Assembly (NCBI GenBank): GCA_017477205.1
Contig: JAFUXE010000034.1
Location: forward strand, 1-64,000
Direction: 5' to 3'
From: Alloprevotella sp.
GTDB taxonomy: Bacteria > Bacteroidota > Bacteroidia > Bacteroidales > Bacteroidaceae
DNA: 64,000 nucleotides
The notes below the pieces were generated by a model. The model saw only the letters and a program-made list of their open reading frames with translations, made no database searches and was not told the origin of the DNA. The translations under genes were made by a program, and so were the position numbers. Each line of letters opens with the position of its first letter. Position 1 is the stretch's first letter. Shown one piece after another: positions 14,473-23,870 of this stretch.

Positions 14473-17406
14473 TCAGGAGATAATCCCTTGCGGACGAAAG
14501 CGGTCGGCAGGAAAGAAGGCATCGTGCTCCTGGGCGTAACGGATAAGTTTCTGGAATACTTCGCCGCCAGAGAGCAAGGGCGCATTCCCGACGATGAAGA
14601 GCTGTTCGCGAGCGCGCGTAAGGGCAACGTTCAGCTTTCGGTCTATGGTTACCTCGTCGGCTGTACCTTCTGCGGCCTTCTCCGTAATATACTCTGCCGT
14701 GAGGAAATCCAGCTGTTTGGTGTTGCTCACCGTGAAACCGTATATGATGATGTCGCGCTGGGAGCCCTGATAGCGTTCCACGGTGTCAATGTTTACATGA
14801 AGCAACGCTTCGGCTTTGGCTTGTTCACTTTCTGGTAAACAACCACTTATTTCCTTCGCCAAGAAATGACGAATGCACATGATCTGTCCCCTGTAGGGCA
14901 CGATGATGCCAAGGCTTGAGTCGGGCGAGAACGCACGCCCCTCGGCCTGAAAGCGCCTCCATACCAGAAGTGCAAGGTGCGCGATGAAGGCAGCTTCGGA
15001 GGCGTTGGTCTTTGCGGTATATTCCGAGGGGTTCGGCATGTCAAAGAATAGCATTCGTCGCGATGCCGTCAAATCTTGAAGCGTCGAACTTTCTTTTTCG
15101 AGGCATAATGTGGCTTTTTGATGCGGCAAGCCTGCGGACTTGAGGTGGCCGGCGTAGAACATCCGGTTGGGGAAGTCTGCCACGTCGGGGTGCATGCGTC
15201 CCTGGCGCGTCATCTCGTAGATGCACTCGGGGCGATGCGCGCGAAGGTACTCCAGCATTCGTTGGAAGAAGGAGTGGCGACAATTTTCAAGACCGATGGC
15301 GTGCAGGTCGGATTCCTCTACGCGCGAATCATCTGCGTTCTGTGAAACTACGGCCGGCAGTTGTTTATGGTCGCCGATGAGCACGAAGCGCCCTATGGCA
15401 ACGTGTCCGTCATGTTGTGCCGTGAGCAGGGGCATCAGTTGGGGCTCAAGGATTTGTGAGGCCTCGTCAACAATGCAAAGGCCGAAACTGCGGAGGGCAA
15501 AGAGCTGCGGGTTGTTGGCAAGTGTCGTGGTCGTTCCGACGACGACGCGTGCAGAAAGGATTTCCGTCCTGAGCTCTTCAATGCGCGGCAACTTGGACAC
15601 GATGGAGGAGAGCAGGGCGTGGCGACTCTGGGGGCTGCATGCTGTAGGACGTCCGAGGCGCAGGAAGGGAATGCCGGCTTCGAGCAGTTTCTGGCAAATC
15701 TCGTCCACGGCACGGTTCGTGTAGGCCGTTAGCAGGATGCGCTCTGCGGGATTCAGCAGGGCTTCGCGCAGGATGTTCAGCATACCGAAGGACGTCTTGC
15801 CCGTACCTGGAGGCCCCACGACGAGATACAGGTCGCGACTGCGGCACGCTCCGTCAACAAGAGCCTGGAACTCACCGTAGTCCCCAGAGGCTTTTCCCTT
15901 CCCGTCGTATGTGGGCAGGCGAAGTCCCAGGATGAGGTCGCGACGCTCTGGGGAGGAGGTGAGGAAGGCCAGGAGACTGCGGAAAAGCGCGCGGGACGTG
16001 TCCACGTGGTCGTGCTCAACGGCATAGGTGACATCCTCCGAGAACGCCACGTCCCGGCTTTGCGGCGAAGCGAGTTGCAGGACAATCTCCTCGGCCTTGG
16101 TGCTTTCCAGCGAGCCGCGAAACGCTACTGTACGCCTCACGTCCGGTTCTGCATCCTTGGCAACGGCGTAGAAGACAACGGCGTCTCCCGTCCGGAAGTT
16201 GCTGTTTGTCAAGGCGTCTGGGTGGAGGGGGCGCAAGTGAAGGGTGCTGGTGGTTATTTCTGCGTCTTCCGTCATCGGACAAATAACCAGCGGCCAAAGC
16301 AGATCGCCCTGTTCGCGCCTTTCTTCGACAGGAATTTTCCACAGGGATGCCATCCCTGTCGGTTGAGGGCTGTTGTCGCCCACGTGCCCGATGAACTGTT
16401 CCTGCGAAACGAAGCGGAACATGCGCAGAAAATAGCTGCGGGCAGGTTGTGTTGCCGTGCGCACGGCTTGCAGCACGTGCTCTATGGGAGGCCGTTTCCA
16501 AGAGAACCAGAATTTGTCCGAAAGGGCGGGGTTACATCGCAGGTCGTCGGCATGCGTCGAGGCAAAGAACGCTTCTGCCGACGAAGGCTCCGTCGCCATA
16601 GCAATTTCCTGTGCCACAAGGTGGTTGCGCATTTCCATAGCCTGACGAAGGAGGGCTGGGTCGGCCTTTTGCGGCATCATGCCGTCTGCGTATTTGGAAT
16701 AGAGGAGGAAAGCCGCCAGCTCTGGTTCAGGAATCCCGGCGGCATAGTGAAGGATGGCGATGTACAGCTGCAACTGCACCTTGTGCGTGAGGCGCGGGGT
16801 GCCGTGAAAGTCACGCTTGCCCGACTTTTGCTCCACCAGCACGCTGAGGTCGCTTTGCAAAAGGTCCATACGCCCTTGAAGCCCCAATGCCTCTGCAAAA
16901 ATAGTGGGTTCCAGCAAAGCCTCCTTCGGCTCGAAATTCCTGACGGCACTTTCGGTTTCCCGGATGAGCGTACGTATATTGTCGCGCTGCAAGCAGGCTT
17001 GGCGGTGGAAGTCTGCAAGTGGATCGGGGCACGCGGCAAAGTCCAGCGCGTTGTGTTCAAAGAACCTGCGCACGCTTTCTGCATAGGGAAGTGGGGCTTC
17101 GGGATGGTGCAGGCTCTCATCCAGAAGTTGGGAGGCGAAATTTCCCAGCAGTATCGGGGCTTTTGCCGCATCGGAAGGGGTAAGCTTCGTGATAATCTGC
17201 TGTTTCGGGGAGTTTGTCTCAAAGCATGCAGCAACAGTCGTTACATCTACAAGATAGTCTGGTTCCAGGACGACAATTTCCGCACGAATCGTGCCTTCGC
17301 CCTCCTCCTGTGGGCAAAGCAGGTTAAGCGCCGTGCCTTTTCGTACAAGGGCTTTGAGATATGAAAAGGCGTTCTCGTTGTTTCCGTCGGAAAGCGAGAG
17401 ACGCAT
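14473..17406 (-). CDS. Dna2-like nuclease-helicase (PD-(D/E)XK plus superfamily 1 helicase)
   Basis: This protein of about 977 residues starts at MRLSLSDGNNENAFSYLK; longer readings run into the upstream glycosyltransferase gene. Around residue 180-200 GLQGRMDLLQ and LVEQKSGKRDF give the D...ExK core of a RecB/Cas4-type nuclease. From about 525 comes a UPF1/Dna2-type helicase: Walker A VGPPGTGKTS, CIVDEASQILEP, GDHKQLPAVV, MTRQGRMHPDVADFPN, VERYQGSQRDI and LNVALTRAREQLFIVG. The order nuclease then helicase is that of Dna2, but I do not see the four-cysteine iron-sulfur cluster of Dna2/Cas4. A likely role is DNA end or flap processing in repair. It lies 104 bases behind a glycan operon, probably by chance. 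Confidence 0.85.
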   Translation of the reverse strand: MRLSLSDGNNENAFSYLKALVRKGTALNLLCPQEEGEGTIRAEIVVLEPDYLVDVTTVAACFETNSPKQQIITKLTPSDAAKAPILLGNFASQLLDESLHHPEAPLPYAESVRRFFEHNALDFAACPDPLADFHRQACLQRDNIRTLIRETESAVRNFEPKEALLEPTIFAEALGLQGRMDLLQSDLSVLVEQKSGKRDFHGTPRLTHKVQLQLYIAILHYAAGIPEPELAAFLLYSKYADGMMPQKADPALLRQAMEMRNHLVAQEIAMATEPSSAEAFFASTHADDLRCNPALSDKFWFSWKRPPIEHVLQAVRTATQPARSYFLRMFRFVSQEQFIGHVGDNSPQPTGMASLWKIPVEERREQGDLLWPLVICPMTEDAEITTSTLHLRPLHPDALTNSNFRTGDAVVFYAVAKDAEPDVRRTVAFRGSLESTKAEEIVLQLASPQSRDVAFSEDVTYAVEHDHVDTSRALFRSLLAFLTSSPERRDLILGLRLPTYDGKGKASGDYGEFQALVDGACRSRDLYLVVGPPGTGKTSFGMLNILREALLNPAERILLTAYTNRAVDEICQKLLEAGIPFLRLGRPTACSPQSRHALLSSIVSKLPRIEELRTEILSARVVVGTTTTLANNPQLFALRSFGLCIVDEASQILEPQLMPLLTAQHDGHVAIGRFVLIGDHKQLPAVVSQNADDSRVEESDLHAIGLENCRHSFFQRMLEYLRAHRPECIYEMTRQGRMHPDVADFPNRMFYAGHLKSAGLPHQKATLCLEKESSTLQDLTASRRMLFFDMPNPSEYTAKTNASEAAFIAHLALLVWRRFQAEGRAFSPDSSLGIIVPYRGQIMCIRHFLAKEISGCLPESEQAKAEALLHVNIDTVERYQGSQRDIIIYGFTVSNTKQLDFLTAEYITEKAAEGTADEVTIDRKLNVALTRAREQLFIVGNAPLLSGGEVFQKLIRYAQEHDAFFPADRFRPQGIIS

Positions 17407-17510
17407 TTCCCTTTCGCGCGCGCGTACGTATATATTATTATTGTCTGCATGTTCAACGCAGACACGCAGGCAGGGGAGGGGGTGAAAGAAACGGGGTAGC
17501 GGTTTCACGT

Positions 17511-18407
17511 TCAGAGGAAAATGCGGTAAATGCGCCAAGCGCCTCGTCCTCCCATGCACCGGTAGAGGTAAATCCAGCGTGCGGCAGACGTAAGAGAGAG
17601 GGAATCCTGAAGAAGTTCACGGGCGGCATCCTTCTTACCTTCGAGGTGCAGTTCTGCGGCGACGACGGCCTGTCGGCATGCCAGCGCGCGGAGCAAGCGC
17701 CTGTCTTCACCAATGAGGCTGCGCGCAGCCTTCAGGGCTGGACGCAGGGCGTCGTAAGTGGAAGCCCACGAACGCCCCGTGAGGCTTTCCGCATGCTGAT
17801 GGAGCTTATGGTATGCCTTCGGGAGCCAGAATATCCTGGGCTTTTGAAGAAAAAGGCGCAGACCGAGTTCCCAATCGTTCCATTTCGGCAGGTGCTCATC
17901 CCAGCCTCCGGCTTTGCGAAGGAAGGAGGTGCGGACAATCATGCCCTGAGTCGTGAGCATGGAGCACAGAATCTGGTCAGCAGGGTCATAGGTCTTCACT
18001 ACGCCGCGCGTGACAAGCTTGCCGTTCGTCAGGCACAGGCGTGTTCGCGCACACACGATGTCAAGGTCGGGCTGCGTCTTCAGCAAGTCGTCGGCATCGG
18101 AAAGAAAATCAGGGGAAATCTCGTCGTCGGAGTCGAAGAACAGCACGAAATCCGACGTAACTTCTCTTAGTCCGAGGTTTCGCGCCCGGCATGCTCCGGC
18201 TTCAGGTTCCGACAACAAGCGTATGGAGAATTTCGCCGCAGCATATTCCTCGGCAAAGGCTTCACAAATGGCGCGCGAGGCGTCGGAAGAACCGTTGTCA
18301 ACAAGAAGCAGCTCGAAGTCCTGATGGCGTTGCTCCGACAATGCGCGCAAAGCACGTGGCAGCCAAGCCTGGCGATTGCGATAGGGGACGACGATGCTGA
18401 AGCGCAT
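17511..18407 (-). CDS. Glycosyltransferase family 2 (A)
   Basis: This 298-residue GT-A glycosyltransferase opens with MRFSIVVPYRNRQAWLPRAL and LLLVDNGSSDASR (nucleotide-sugar site) and has the metal-binding FFDSDDEIS near residue 95, followed by CARTRL and the acceptor region KWNDWELGLRLF. It is the last glycosyltransferase of the leftward fdt operon, 30 bases after its neighbour. The probable role is adding a sugar during surface polysaccharide or glycoprotein glycan assembly at the cytoplasmic face; donor and acceptor are unknown. Confidence 0.85.
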   Translation of the reverse strand: MRFSIVVPYRNRQAWLPRALRALSEQRHQDFELLLVDNGSSDASRAICEAFAEEYAAAKFSIRLLSEPEAGACRARNLGLREVTSDFVLFFDSDDEISPDFLSDADDLLKTQPDLDIVCARTRLCLTNGKLVTRGVVKTYDPADQILCSMLTTQGMIVRTSFLRKAGGWDEHLPKWNDWELGLRLFLQKPRIFWLPKAYHKLHQHAESLTGRSWASTYDALRPALKAARSLIGEDRRLLRALACRQAVVAAELHLEGKKDAARELLQDSLSLTSAARWIYLYRCMGGRGAWRIYRIFL

Positions 18408-18437
18408 TACCTCTGAAGGATTTTCCTGTGTATGACG

Positions 18438-19244
18438 TTAGATGTGACCGTTCTGGATGAAACGGATGCCGGCAATCATGTCACGATAGAACTGCATGCG
18501 GCGTGCTACGGAGTGGTCGCCTGGTAGCGACATGCAGTACTTCGTGGCCCGCAAGGTGGCTCCGACGGGACCGTATAGGTAGCACAGTACGGCACCCTTT
18601 GCCCTGCGTGCTGCTGCAAAGGTCAGGAAGCGCTTGCCCGTTGTGTTGGGATCGGTTTCCACCACCGTTTCCGGGATAAAGATGATTTTCTTCCCTCCGA
18701 GGAAGGCTTCGTGCAGGAAAATCTCCTCCTCGCCGCATGCCAGGTACTTCGAGCCGAGGCCGAAACGCTCGTCGAAGAAGGGTAGGGAGGTCGAGCGCCG
18801 AAAGGCAATCTCTACAGAGGATACGTGGGTGCCGCGAGGACGCTTGGCGTAGGTCCAAGGTTCGCTGCTGTAGCGCTTGAGAAAGTTTCCCTCGCGGTCG
18901 ATGGCTCGGAAACAGATGATGTCGGCATTGACATAGCGACGGAAAGTGTGGAGTACGGTGTCGAAATACTCGGGCTTATAGGTGGAATCGTCATCGGCAA
19001 GCAGGAGGATGTCGCCCGTTGCGTGCCGCAGGGCGTTGTTGCGGTTTGCGGCAAGGCCCCGACCGGCCAGCATCGTAACCTCCACGTCGCTGCGGCTGGT
19101 GATTTCCTCTGGAAGATTCACGTTGATGGTACCTGTTTGCTGCCATGAAACCAGATATTTCACGTCGTCGCGTTGCGGGAGCAGCATGCCGGGAATGCGA
19201 CGTATGCCTTCGTTGATGGTACAGATAAGGAGTTGTAGTGTCAT
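18438..19244 (-). CDS. Glycosyltransferase family 2 (B)
   Basis: This 268-residue protein starts MTLQLLICTINEGIRRIPGM; the in-frame upstream extension overlaps the preceding gene and is rejected. GT-A features are GRGLAANRNNALRHATGD and the metal site LLLADDDSTY, then FDERFGLGSKYLACGEEEIFLHEA as the acceptor-side block with ED-type acidic residues. It is clearly a paralogue of the next gene upstream, sharing ERFGLG-K-L-CGEEEI and the start pattern LLICT/S-N-G. It has no membrane anchor. Confidence 0.82.
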   Translation of the reverse strand: MTLQLLICTINEGIRRIPGMLLPQRDDVKYLVSWQQTGTINVNLPEEITSRSDVEVTMLAGRGLAANRNNALRHATGDILLLADDDSTYKPEYFDTVLHTFRRYVNADIICFRAIDREGNFLKRYSSEPWTYAKRPRGTHVSSVEIAFRRSTSLPFFDERFGLGSKYLACGEEEIFLHEAFLGGKKIIFIPETVVETDPNTTGKRFLTFAAARRAKGAVLCYLYGPVGATLRATKYCMSLPGDHSVARRMQFYRDMIAGIRFIQNGHI

Positions 19245-19261
19245 ATTTCGTGCTTTTGTGT

Positions 19262-20071
19262 TTATTGTGTTTTTCTCATGAAGTGGATTCCCTCGAACAG
19301 ATGGCGCACCATCGGCCAGAAATGGCAATACCCCGAGCGTGCCGAGCGTGCGGCGAACTTCAGGCAGGAAAGCCATGCAGAGGTGCCTTGCTTATAGTAG
19401 GTCAAAGCACCAAAGCTTCGCTGCACACCGGCGTCAACGTAGATGAGGTTTTTCTTCAGCAAGGTGGAGGTCTCTACCGTTTTGATGGGGAAAAACATCA
19501 TCTTGAGTCCGCGCCGTCTGGCATCTTCCATCCAGATTTCTTCTTCGCCGCAGGTCAGGAACTTTGTTCCGAGGCCAAAACGCTCATCAAAACGGATGGT
19601 GCGTTGCACCGTTGTGCGTCTGCATACCATTTCGATGGCGCTGATGACGTATGACTTCGGCATGCCGGTCAGCACCTGCTCTTCTTCGGGATAGTCCTTG
19701 AGCGGCTTCCCTGTGTATGTGCTGGCACAGAAAAAGGCTACGTCGAGGTCGGGATGTGAGGCAAAGACTTCCAGAACGCGATCCACTGCGTCGGGAGCAA
19801 AGCGCGTGTCGTCATCGGCATACATCACGAGGTCGGCAGTCGCTTTTTCCATCGCCAGATTGCGGTTTGCGCTGAGCCCTTGGCCGGAATACTTGTAAAA
19901 GCTGACGTCGGGACGCTTGGTGACGGCTTCGGGAACAAGTTCCAGGTAGCGCTCGTCCGTATATTGGTAGGAGACGATGTAGTTGACGCCTTCGCGAGGA
20001 GGCATCAAGACTTCTCCGAGCCTCACGACGCCCTTGTTGAGCGAGCATATCAGAATGTCAAGTGTCATCAT
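19262..20071 (-). CDS. Glycosyltransferase family 2 (C)
   Basis: This 269-residue protein (MMTLDILICSLNKGVVRLGE) has GQGLSANRNLAMEKATADL and the metal site VMYADDDTRF, then RFDERFGLGTKFLTCGEEEIWMEDA. The second Met (20068) may be the true start. It lies 17 bases upstream of paralogue B and 24 bases after the aminotransferase stop. The pair looks like a tandem duplication that diverged, perhaps giving two enzymes that add related sugars in sequence. Confidence 0.83.
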   Translation of the reverse strand: MMTLDILICSLNKGVVRLGEVLMPPREGVNYIVSYQYTDERYLELVPEAVTKRPDVSFYKYSGQGLSANRNLAMEKATADLVMYADDDTRFAPDAVDRVLEVFASHPDLDVAFFCASTYTGKPLKDYPEEEQVLTGMPKSYVISAIEMVCRRTTVQRTIRFDERFGLGTKFLTCGEEEIWMEDARRRGLKMMFFPIKTVETSTLLKKNLIYVDAGVQRSFGALTYYKQGTSAWLSCLKFAARSARSGYCHFWPMVRHLFEGIHFMRKTQ

Positions 20072-20095
20072 GTTGTTATATTTTTGTTTTACTTT

Positions 20096-21217
20096 CTATG
20101 CATCTTCATGTAGTATCCGCCGGATGCTTTCTGCCACGCTTCGCACGTCTTCGTCCGTGAGGTGAGGACCTATGGGCAGGCTCAGTTCATGGGCGGCGAT
20201 GCGTTCGCTGACAGGATAGCTTTCCTCGCCGTGCTCTGCGGCGAAAACGGGTTGCCTGTGAAGGGGTAGGGGGTAGTGACGTAGCGTTTCTATCCCCTCT
20301 GCCTCCAGCCGCGCGCGCAGTCTCTCGGGATTGGGGGCAAGGACGGGATAGATATGGAACACGGCGCTTCGGGGCACGGCGCCTCCGTAGGGAAGTTCAA
20401 GGCTTGTGCCTGACAATAGTTCCGAGTAGAGCGTAGCCTGATGGCGGCGTAGCTCGTTTTCCTGGTCAAGTGTTTGCAGCTTTTGGCTCAATATGGCCGC
20501 CTGAATTTCATCCAGCCGGGAGTTTAAGCCGAAACGTGTGTGGACATACTTTGTCTCAGCACCATAGTTGGCATATGTGCGGATGGCCTTTGCCAGTTCA
20601 TCGCTGTTTGTCACGACGGCTCCCGCATCCCCCATAGCGCCAAGGTTCTTCCCGGGGTAGAAGCTGAAGGCGGCTGCTATGCCCCGGTGCCCGGCCTTGT
20701 TGCCGTCGGCATCTGTGGCGCCGTGAGCCTGTGCGGCATCCTCCACGACGAGAAGGCCGTGCTTCTGGGCAAGCCGGCAGACGGTTTGCATTTCTGCGAT
20801 ATGGCCGTAAAGATGTACGGGCAGCAAGGCCCGCGTGCGGGACGTCACCTTCTGCGCTGCGGATGCAGCATCCATAAGATAGGTGTCAGGGAGAACATCA
20901 CAAAATACGGGCTTCAGCCCGGCACGCACTACGGCGAGGGCTGTGGCAAAGAATGTCATTGCAGGTACGACGACCTCGTCTCCATCCTTCCAGCCGCGAA
21001 TGTCCTTCAGCGCCAGCAATGTCAGCGTCAGCGCATCCAGTCCGTTGGCTACGCCGACGCAATGCGCTGCGTTGTTATAGTCGGCAAAATCATGTTCAAA
21101 GCGTTTCACGAACTCGCCGTGCAGATACCAGCCACTTGCGACGGAGTCGCTCACCTTTTGGAGCAGTTCCGGCTGATAGCGGCTGTTGACGGCGCGAAGG
21201 TCAAGATACTTTATCAT
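20096..21217 (-). CDS. DegT/DnrJ/EryC1/StrS sugar aminotransferase (FdtB/QdtB-like)
   Basis: This 373-residue PLP enzyme ([19 protein letters not shown]) transfers an amino group to a nucleotide-linked keto sugar. The PLP lysine is in [16 protein letters not shown], with [10 protein letters not shown] (Asp stacking PLP) and [12 protein letters not shown] upstream and [10 protein letters not shown] downstream. With an FdtA-like 3,4-ketoisomerase in the same operon, the probable reaction is formation of dTDP-3-amino-3,6-dideoxyhexose. Whether the product is the Fuc3N or Qui3N series cannot be decided from sequence. A longer frame reading to 21628 is an artefact overlapping the acyltransferase gene. 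Confidence 0.85.
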   Translation of the reverse strand: MIKYLDLRAVNSRYQPELLQKVSDSVASGWYLHGEFVKRFEHDFADYNNAAHCVGVANGLDALTLTLLALKDIRGWKDGDEVVVPAMTFFATALAVVRAGLKPVFCDVLPDTYLMDAASAAQKVTSRTRALLPVHLYGHIAEMQTVCRLAQKHGLLVVEDAAQAHGATDADGNKAGHRGIAAAFSFYPGKNLGAMGDAGAVVTNSDELAKAIRTYANYGAETKYVHTRFGLNSRLDEIQAAILSQKLQTLDQENELRRHQATLYSELLSGTSLELPYGGAVPRSAVFHIYPVLAPNPERLRARLEAEGIETLRHYPLPLHRQPVFAAEHGEESYPVSERIAAHELSLPIGPHLTDEDVRSVAESIRRILHEDA

Positions 21218-21225
21218 GATTCTTT

Positions 21226-22212
21226 TCAGAGTTTCAGGGTGTATATGTCGTAGCACATGCCTCGCGCCCCGAAGCCTTCTTTCTGTGACAACAGGCCTGC
21301 GTTGAAACCGCTGCCGTCGTGAAGGGTTGAGATGCCGTAGTCGAACCAGCGGAAGCCTTCGCGGGCAGACTGGTGCAGCACGTGGGCAAAGATATGGTCC
21401 AGGGCACCGCACGCCCTGCCTGCTTCGTTGGCTGCGATGTATTGTGCGTGCGCCAACGTCGGGGAGCTGCAATATATCAGGCTTCCGGCTACGAGTTTGT
21501 CGTCGTCCCATGCCGTTGCCAGGCGAATGCGTTCGGGGAAGGTCTTCATCAGGAGCGTCATCTCCTCCAAGCTGTGTACGGGATGAACGCGATGGCGAAA
21601 CATGAGGTTGTCCGTAAGGATTTTCCAAAACTCGGGCAGCACGTCAGGCGGCGTAACAACCTCGGTACGAAGCCCGTGCTCGCAGGCAGCATGCACTTTG
21701 CGGGCTCTCATCAGGGAGAACGTGGGGAGTGTCGCGATGGCGTCCTCGTCGGCCCATTTCTCCAGGGGAAGTGCACTGGAGAGGCCGCGCGAGCTGAGCT
21801 GTGCGCCGCGTTGCGTGAGCCAGTAGAGGATTTCCTCTGCCGGTAGCGTCCAGTAGGGTTGGGGTACAACTTTATATACCCACGTGTTGACGCCGAGATA
21901 TCGCTTGTAGTAGTCGGCCGCCAGCGTGAGCATCTGGTCCACCTCCGTATAGGTGGCGTGTATGGAGGGTATGAGGCCGCCATAAGTGAGGCCGCCATGG
22001 GAGACGACCGTATTTGTGTCGCGCCTCAGGCTGCTGGCCAGCACGCCCTCCGTCCGTCCCTTGTGGTCAACAAACAGGAGCGAGACGTCTTCGAACCTGT
22101 CGGAGTGATAGTCCATGTAGCCGCGTTCGAGCAGCAGGGAGCGGAAGCGCGACTTGCGTAGCGTTTCATTCCAGCGGCTGCAATGTTCGGCAGAGTAGGG
22201 GATGCACTCCAT
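21226..22212 (-). CDS. GNAT/FemAB-like acyltransferase in the amino sugar operon
   Basis: This 328-residue protein starts [20 protein letters not shown], five bases after fdtA; a start at 22242 would overlap it. The N-terminal part has [20 protein letters not shown] and the C-terminal part [22 protein letters not shown] and [15 protein letters not shown], typical of the two-lobed GNAT/FemAB-like proteins found in polysaccharide loci. It sits between ketoisomerase and aminotransferase, where Fdt/Qdt operons normally carry a left-handed beta-helix acetyltransferase. I infer it N-acylates the new amino sugar, possibly with a less common acyl or aminoacyl group. Confidence 0.72.
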   Translation of the reverse strand: MECIPYSAEHCSRWNETLRKSRFRSLLLERGYMDYHSDRFEDVSLLFVDHKGRTEGVLASSLRRDTNTVVSHGGLTYGGLIPSIHATYTEVDQMLTLAADYYKRYLGVNTWVYKVVPQPYWTLPAEEILYWLTQRGAQLSSRGLSSALPLEKWADEDAIATLPTFSLMRARKVHAACEHGLRTEVVTPPDVLPEFWKILTDNLMFRHRVHPVHSLEEMTLLMKTFPERIRLATAWDDDKLVAGSLIYCSSPTLAHAQYIAANEAGRACGALDHIFAHVLHQSAREGFRWFDYGISTLHDGSGFNAGLLSQKEGFGARGMCYDIYTLKL

Positions 22213-22216
22213 GTGT

Positions 22217-22633
22217 TCAGAGACTGTTCTTGAAATGTTCAATGTCGTGGATATATCCTTCCTCGCAGTAAGGCTCCGAAGCCAGACAGATGCAAGCGGC
22301 GTCTTTGGAGAAGCTGTGCAGTCGGCACCAGCACATGGGAGGTATCAGGAGGCCTTCGTCCGGACGCGAAAGCAGGAAGCTGCGTAGCCCTTCGGCATCG
22401 GTGATATCTACGGTCACATTGCCATGAACCGCGAAGAGGAGTTCCCAGCACGTCCGGTGGGCGTGGTAGCCGCGTTCCTGTCCTTCGGGAACGCCCGTGA
22501 TCCAAAACGTCCGCCTTGGCGTGAAGGGGAGTTCTCCGCTTTCGTGTTCCGCCACGCAGAGCATGCCCCGGCAGTCCTTCATGGACGGAATCCGTATGAT
22601 TTGCGCTTCGTGCGCGTTGCGAGTCGTTTCCAT
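22217..22633 (-). CDS. fdtA: Cupin sugar 3,4-ketoisomerase (FdtA/QdtA/WxcM-like)
   Basis: This 138-residue small cupin matches the FdtA family that converts dTDP-4-keto-6-deoxyglucose to the 3-keto isomer. Conserved blocks are RRTFWITGVPEGQERGYHAHRTCWELLFAVHG (with the GxHAH histidines) and LLSRPDEGLLIPPMCWCRLHSFS. It is the first gene of the operon fdtA-acyltransferase-aminotransferase-three glycosyltransferases. rmlA and rmlB, which would provide the substrate, are not in the window. FdtA and QdtA differ in product stereochemistry and are not separable here. Confidence 0.82.
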   Translation of the reverse strand: METTRNAHEAQIIRIPSMKDCRGMLCVAEHESGELPFTPRRTFWITGVPEGQERGYHAHRTCWELLFAVHGNVTVDITDAEGLRSFLLSRPDEGLLIPPMCWCRLHSFSKDAACICLASEPYCEEGYIHDIEHFKNSL

Positions 22634-22641
22634 ATAGAATG

Positions 22642-22649
22642 CAAAATTA
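22642..22649 (-). promoter_or_regulatory. -7 element for the fdt glycan operon
   Basis: The minus strand reads TAATTTTG followed by C, matching TAnnTTTG, with a TTTGC box about 20 bases upstream (near 22669-22673). It lies only eight bases before the fdtA ATG, so the transcript would be nearly leaderless. Confidence 0.6.
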
Positions 22650-22742
22650 CGTCTTTTTGCTCACATTAGCAAATTTTGAGCAGTTATTTCCGTTTTAAAG
22701 TCTTTATAAAGCGGAAAGCCTTTCGTATTAAAGGAAATTTCA

Positions 22743-22750
22743 TACCTTTG
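22743..22750 (+). promoter_or_regulatory. -7 element for the lipid kinase gene
   Basis: TACCTTTG followed by C matches TAnnTTTG, 49 bases before the lipid kinase ATG and divergent from the fdt operon promoter. Confidence 0.65.
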
Positions 22751-22799
22751 CTGCGCGAAGAAAAACTCTTTGCGTGCAAAGAACAACTGCATCTGGATT

Positions 22800-23798
22800 A
22801 TGAAAAAGAAGATTCTCTTCATCGTGAATCCCATCTCGGGAACAGGCAATAAGATGGGACTCTACGACACGATACGCAAGACGCTGGATCAGGAACGTTT
22901 CGACCTCAACATGTGCCACACCAAGCGCGCCGGACATGCTGAAGAAATGGCTCGGAAGGCTGCCCAGGAGGGTTTTGACATCGTTGTCGCCGTAGGCGGC
23001 GACGGGACGGTCAACGAGGTGGCTCGTTCCGTGGTACACACTCCGACGGCTCTCGGCATTGTGCCTTGCGGCTCCGGGAACGGGCTTGCCCGCCATCTTG
23101 ACATACCGCTGGATGCAGCGGGTGCGCTTCGCGTCATCAACCACGCTACGGTTCATACGCTTGACTATGGGAAAATTGACGGCCGTCCGTTCTTCTGTAC
23201 CTGCGGGATGGGCTTTGACGCCTTCATCAGCAAGGAGTTCTCCGAAGCCGGAAGGCGCGGGCTAAGCACCTATGTGGAGAAGGCGCTTCTGGAAGGCCTG
23301 AAATATAAGCCGCAGACGTATTCCATTGAAAACGAGGACGGAACTTTGCACTACGAGGCCTATCTCATCGCCTGTGCCAACGCTTCGCAATACGGCAACA
23401 ACGCCTTCATAGCTCCGCAGGCGTCCATGAAGGACGGATTGCTGGACGTCATCGTCATGGAACCTTTCAACAAGCTGATGGCGCCACAGATTGCGATGCA
23501 GATGTTCAACAAGACGCTGCCGCGCAACAGCCACATCAAGACGTTTACGTCCCGCCGCCTCCGCATCACACGCCCCGAAGAAGGTCCCATCCATTGTGAC
23601 GGAGATCCTTTCATGGCAGGAAAAGAAATTGAGGTGGAGATTGTGCCCGCCAGCTTCAACGTTGTCGTAAATCCCGAGGCACGTGGACGAGACAAAAACT
23701 TCTGGCAACTTGCCAGCGAGGACGTCGTGCATTGGTGGCAGTCGCGTCAGGAAGAAATTGTTCGCGGCGGAAAAGTCGTCCGTCGGCTTTTCAAATAG
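22800..23798 (+). CDS. YegS/DgkB-type lipid kinase (diacylglycerol kinase catalytic domain)
   Basis: This 332-residue kinase starts MKKKILFIVNPISGTGNK. The DAGK catalytic domain shows VNPISGTG, VVAVGGDGTVNEVARSV (nucleotide-binding GGDGT) and GIVPCGSGNGLARHL. It probably phosphorylates a membrane lipid such as diacylglycerol, or a sphingoid base or ceramide, since Bacteroidales make sphingolipids; the lipid cannot be told from sequence. It is a single-gene unit with its own promoter and a strong terminator. Confidence 0.85.
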   Translation: MKKKILFIVNPISGTGNKMGLYDTIRKTLDQERFDLNMCHTKRAGHAEEMARKAAQEGFDIVVAVGGDGTVNEVARSVVHTPTALGIVPCGSGNGLARHLDIPLDAAGALRVINHATVHTLDYGKIDGRPFFCTCGMGFDAFISKEFSEAGRRGLSTYVEKALLEGLKYKPQTYSIENEDGTLHYEAYLIACANASQYGNNAFIAPQASMKDGLLDVIVMEPFNKLMAPQIAMQMFNKTLPRNSHIKTFTSRRLRITRPEEGPIHCDGDPFMAGKEIEVEIVPASFNVVVNPEARGRDKNFWQLASEDVVHWWQSRQEEIVRGGKVVRRLFK

Positions 23799-23822
23799 TT
23801 TGGATAATCAAATCCCCGGAAA

Positions 23823-23870
23823 TTCAGATGCGCATCTCGATAAAACAAGATGCGCATCTGAAATTTTTTT
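23823..23870 (+). terminator. Rho-independent terminator of the lipid kinase gene
   Basis: TTCAGATGCGCATCT at 23823-23837 pairs perfectly with AGATGCGCATCTGAA at 23848-23862 (15-bp stem, 10-base loop), followed by seven T. Confidence 0.88.

Noticed and set aside
14473..22633. Defence island or mobile genomic island
   Set aside because: There is a helicase-nuclease next to glycan genes, but no integrase, tRNA-flanked boundary, transposase or other defence gene, and base composition matches the flanks.
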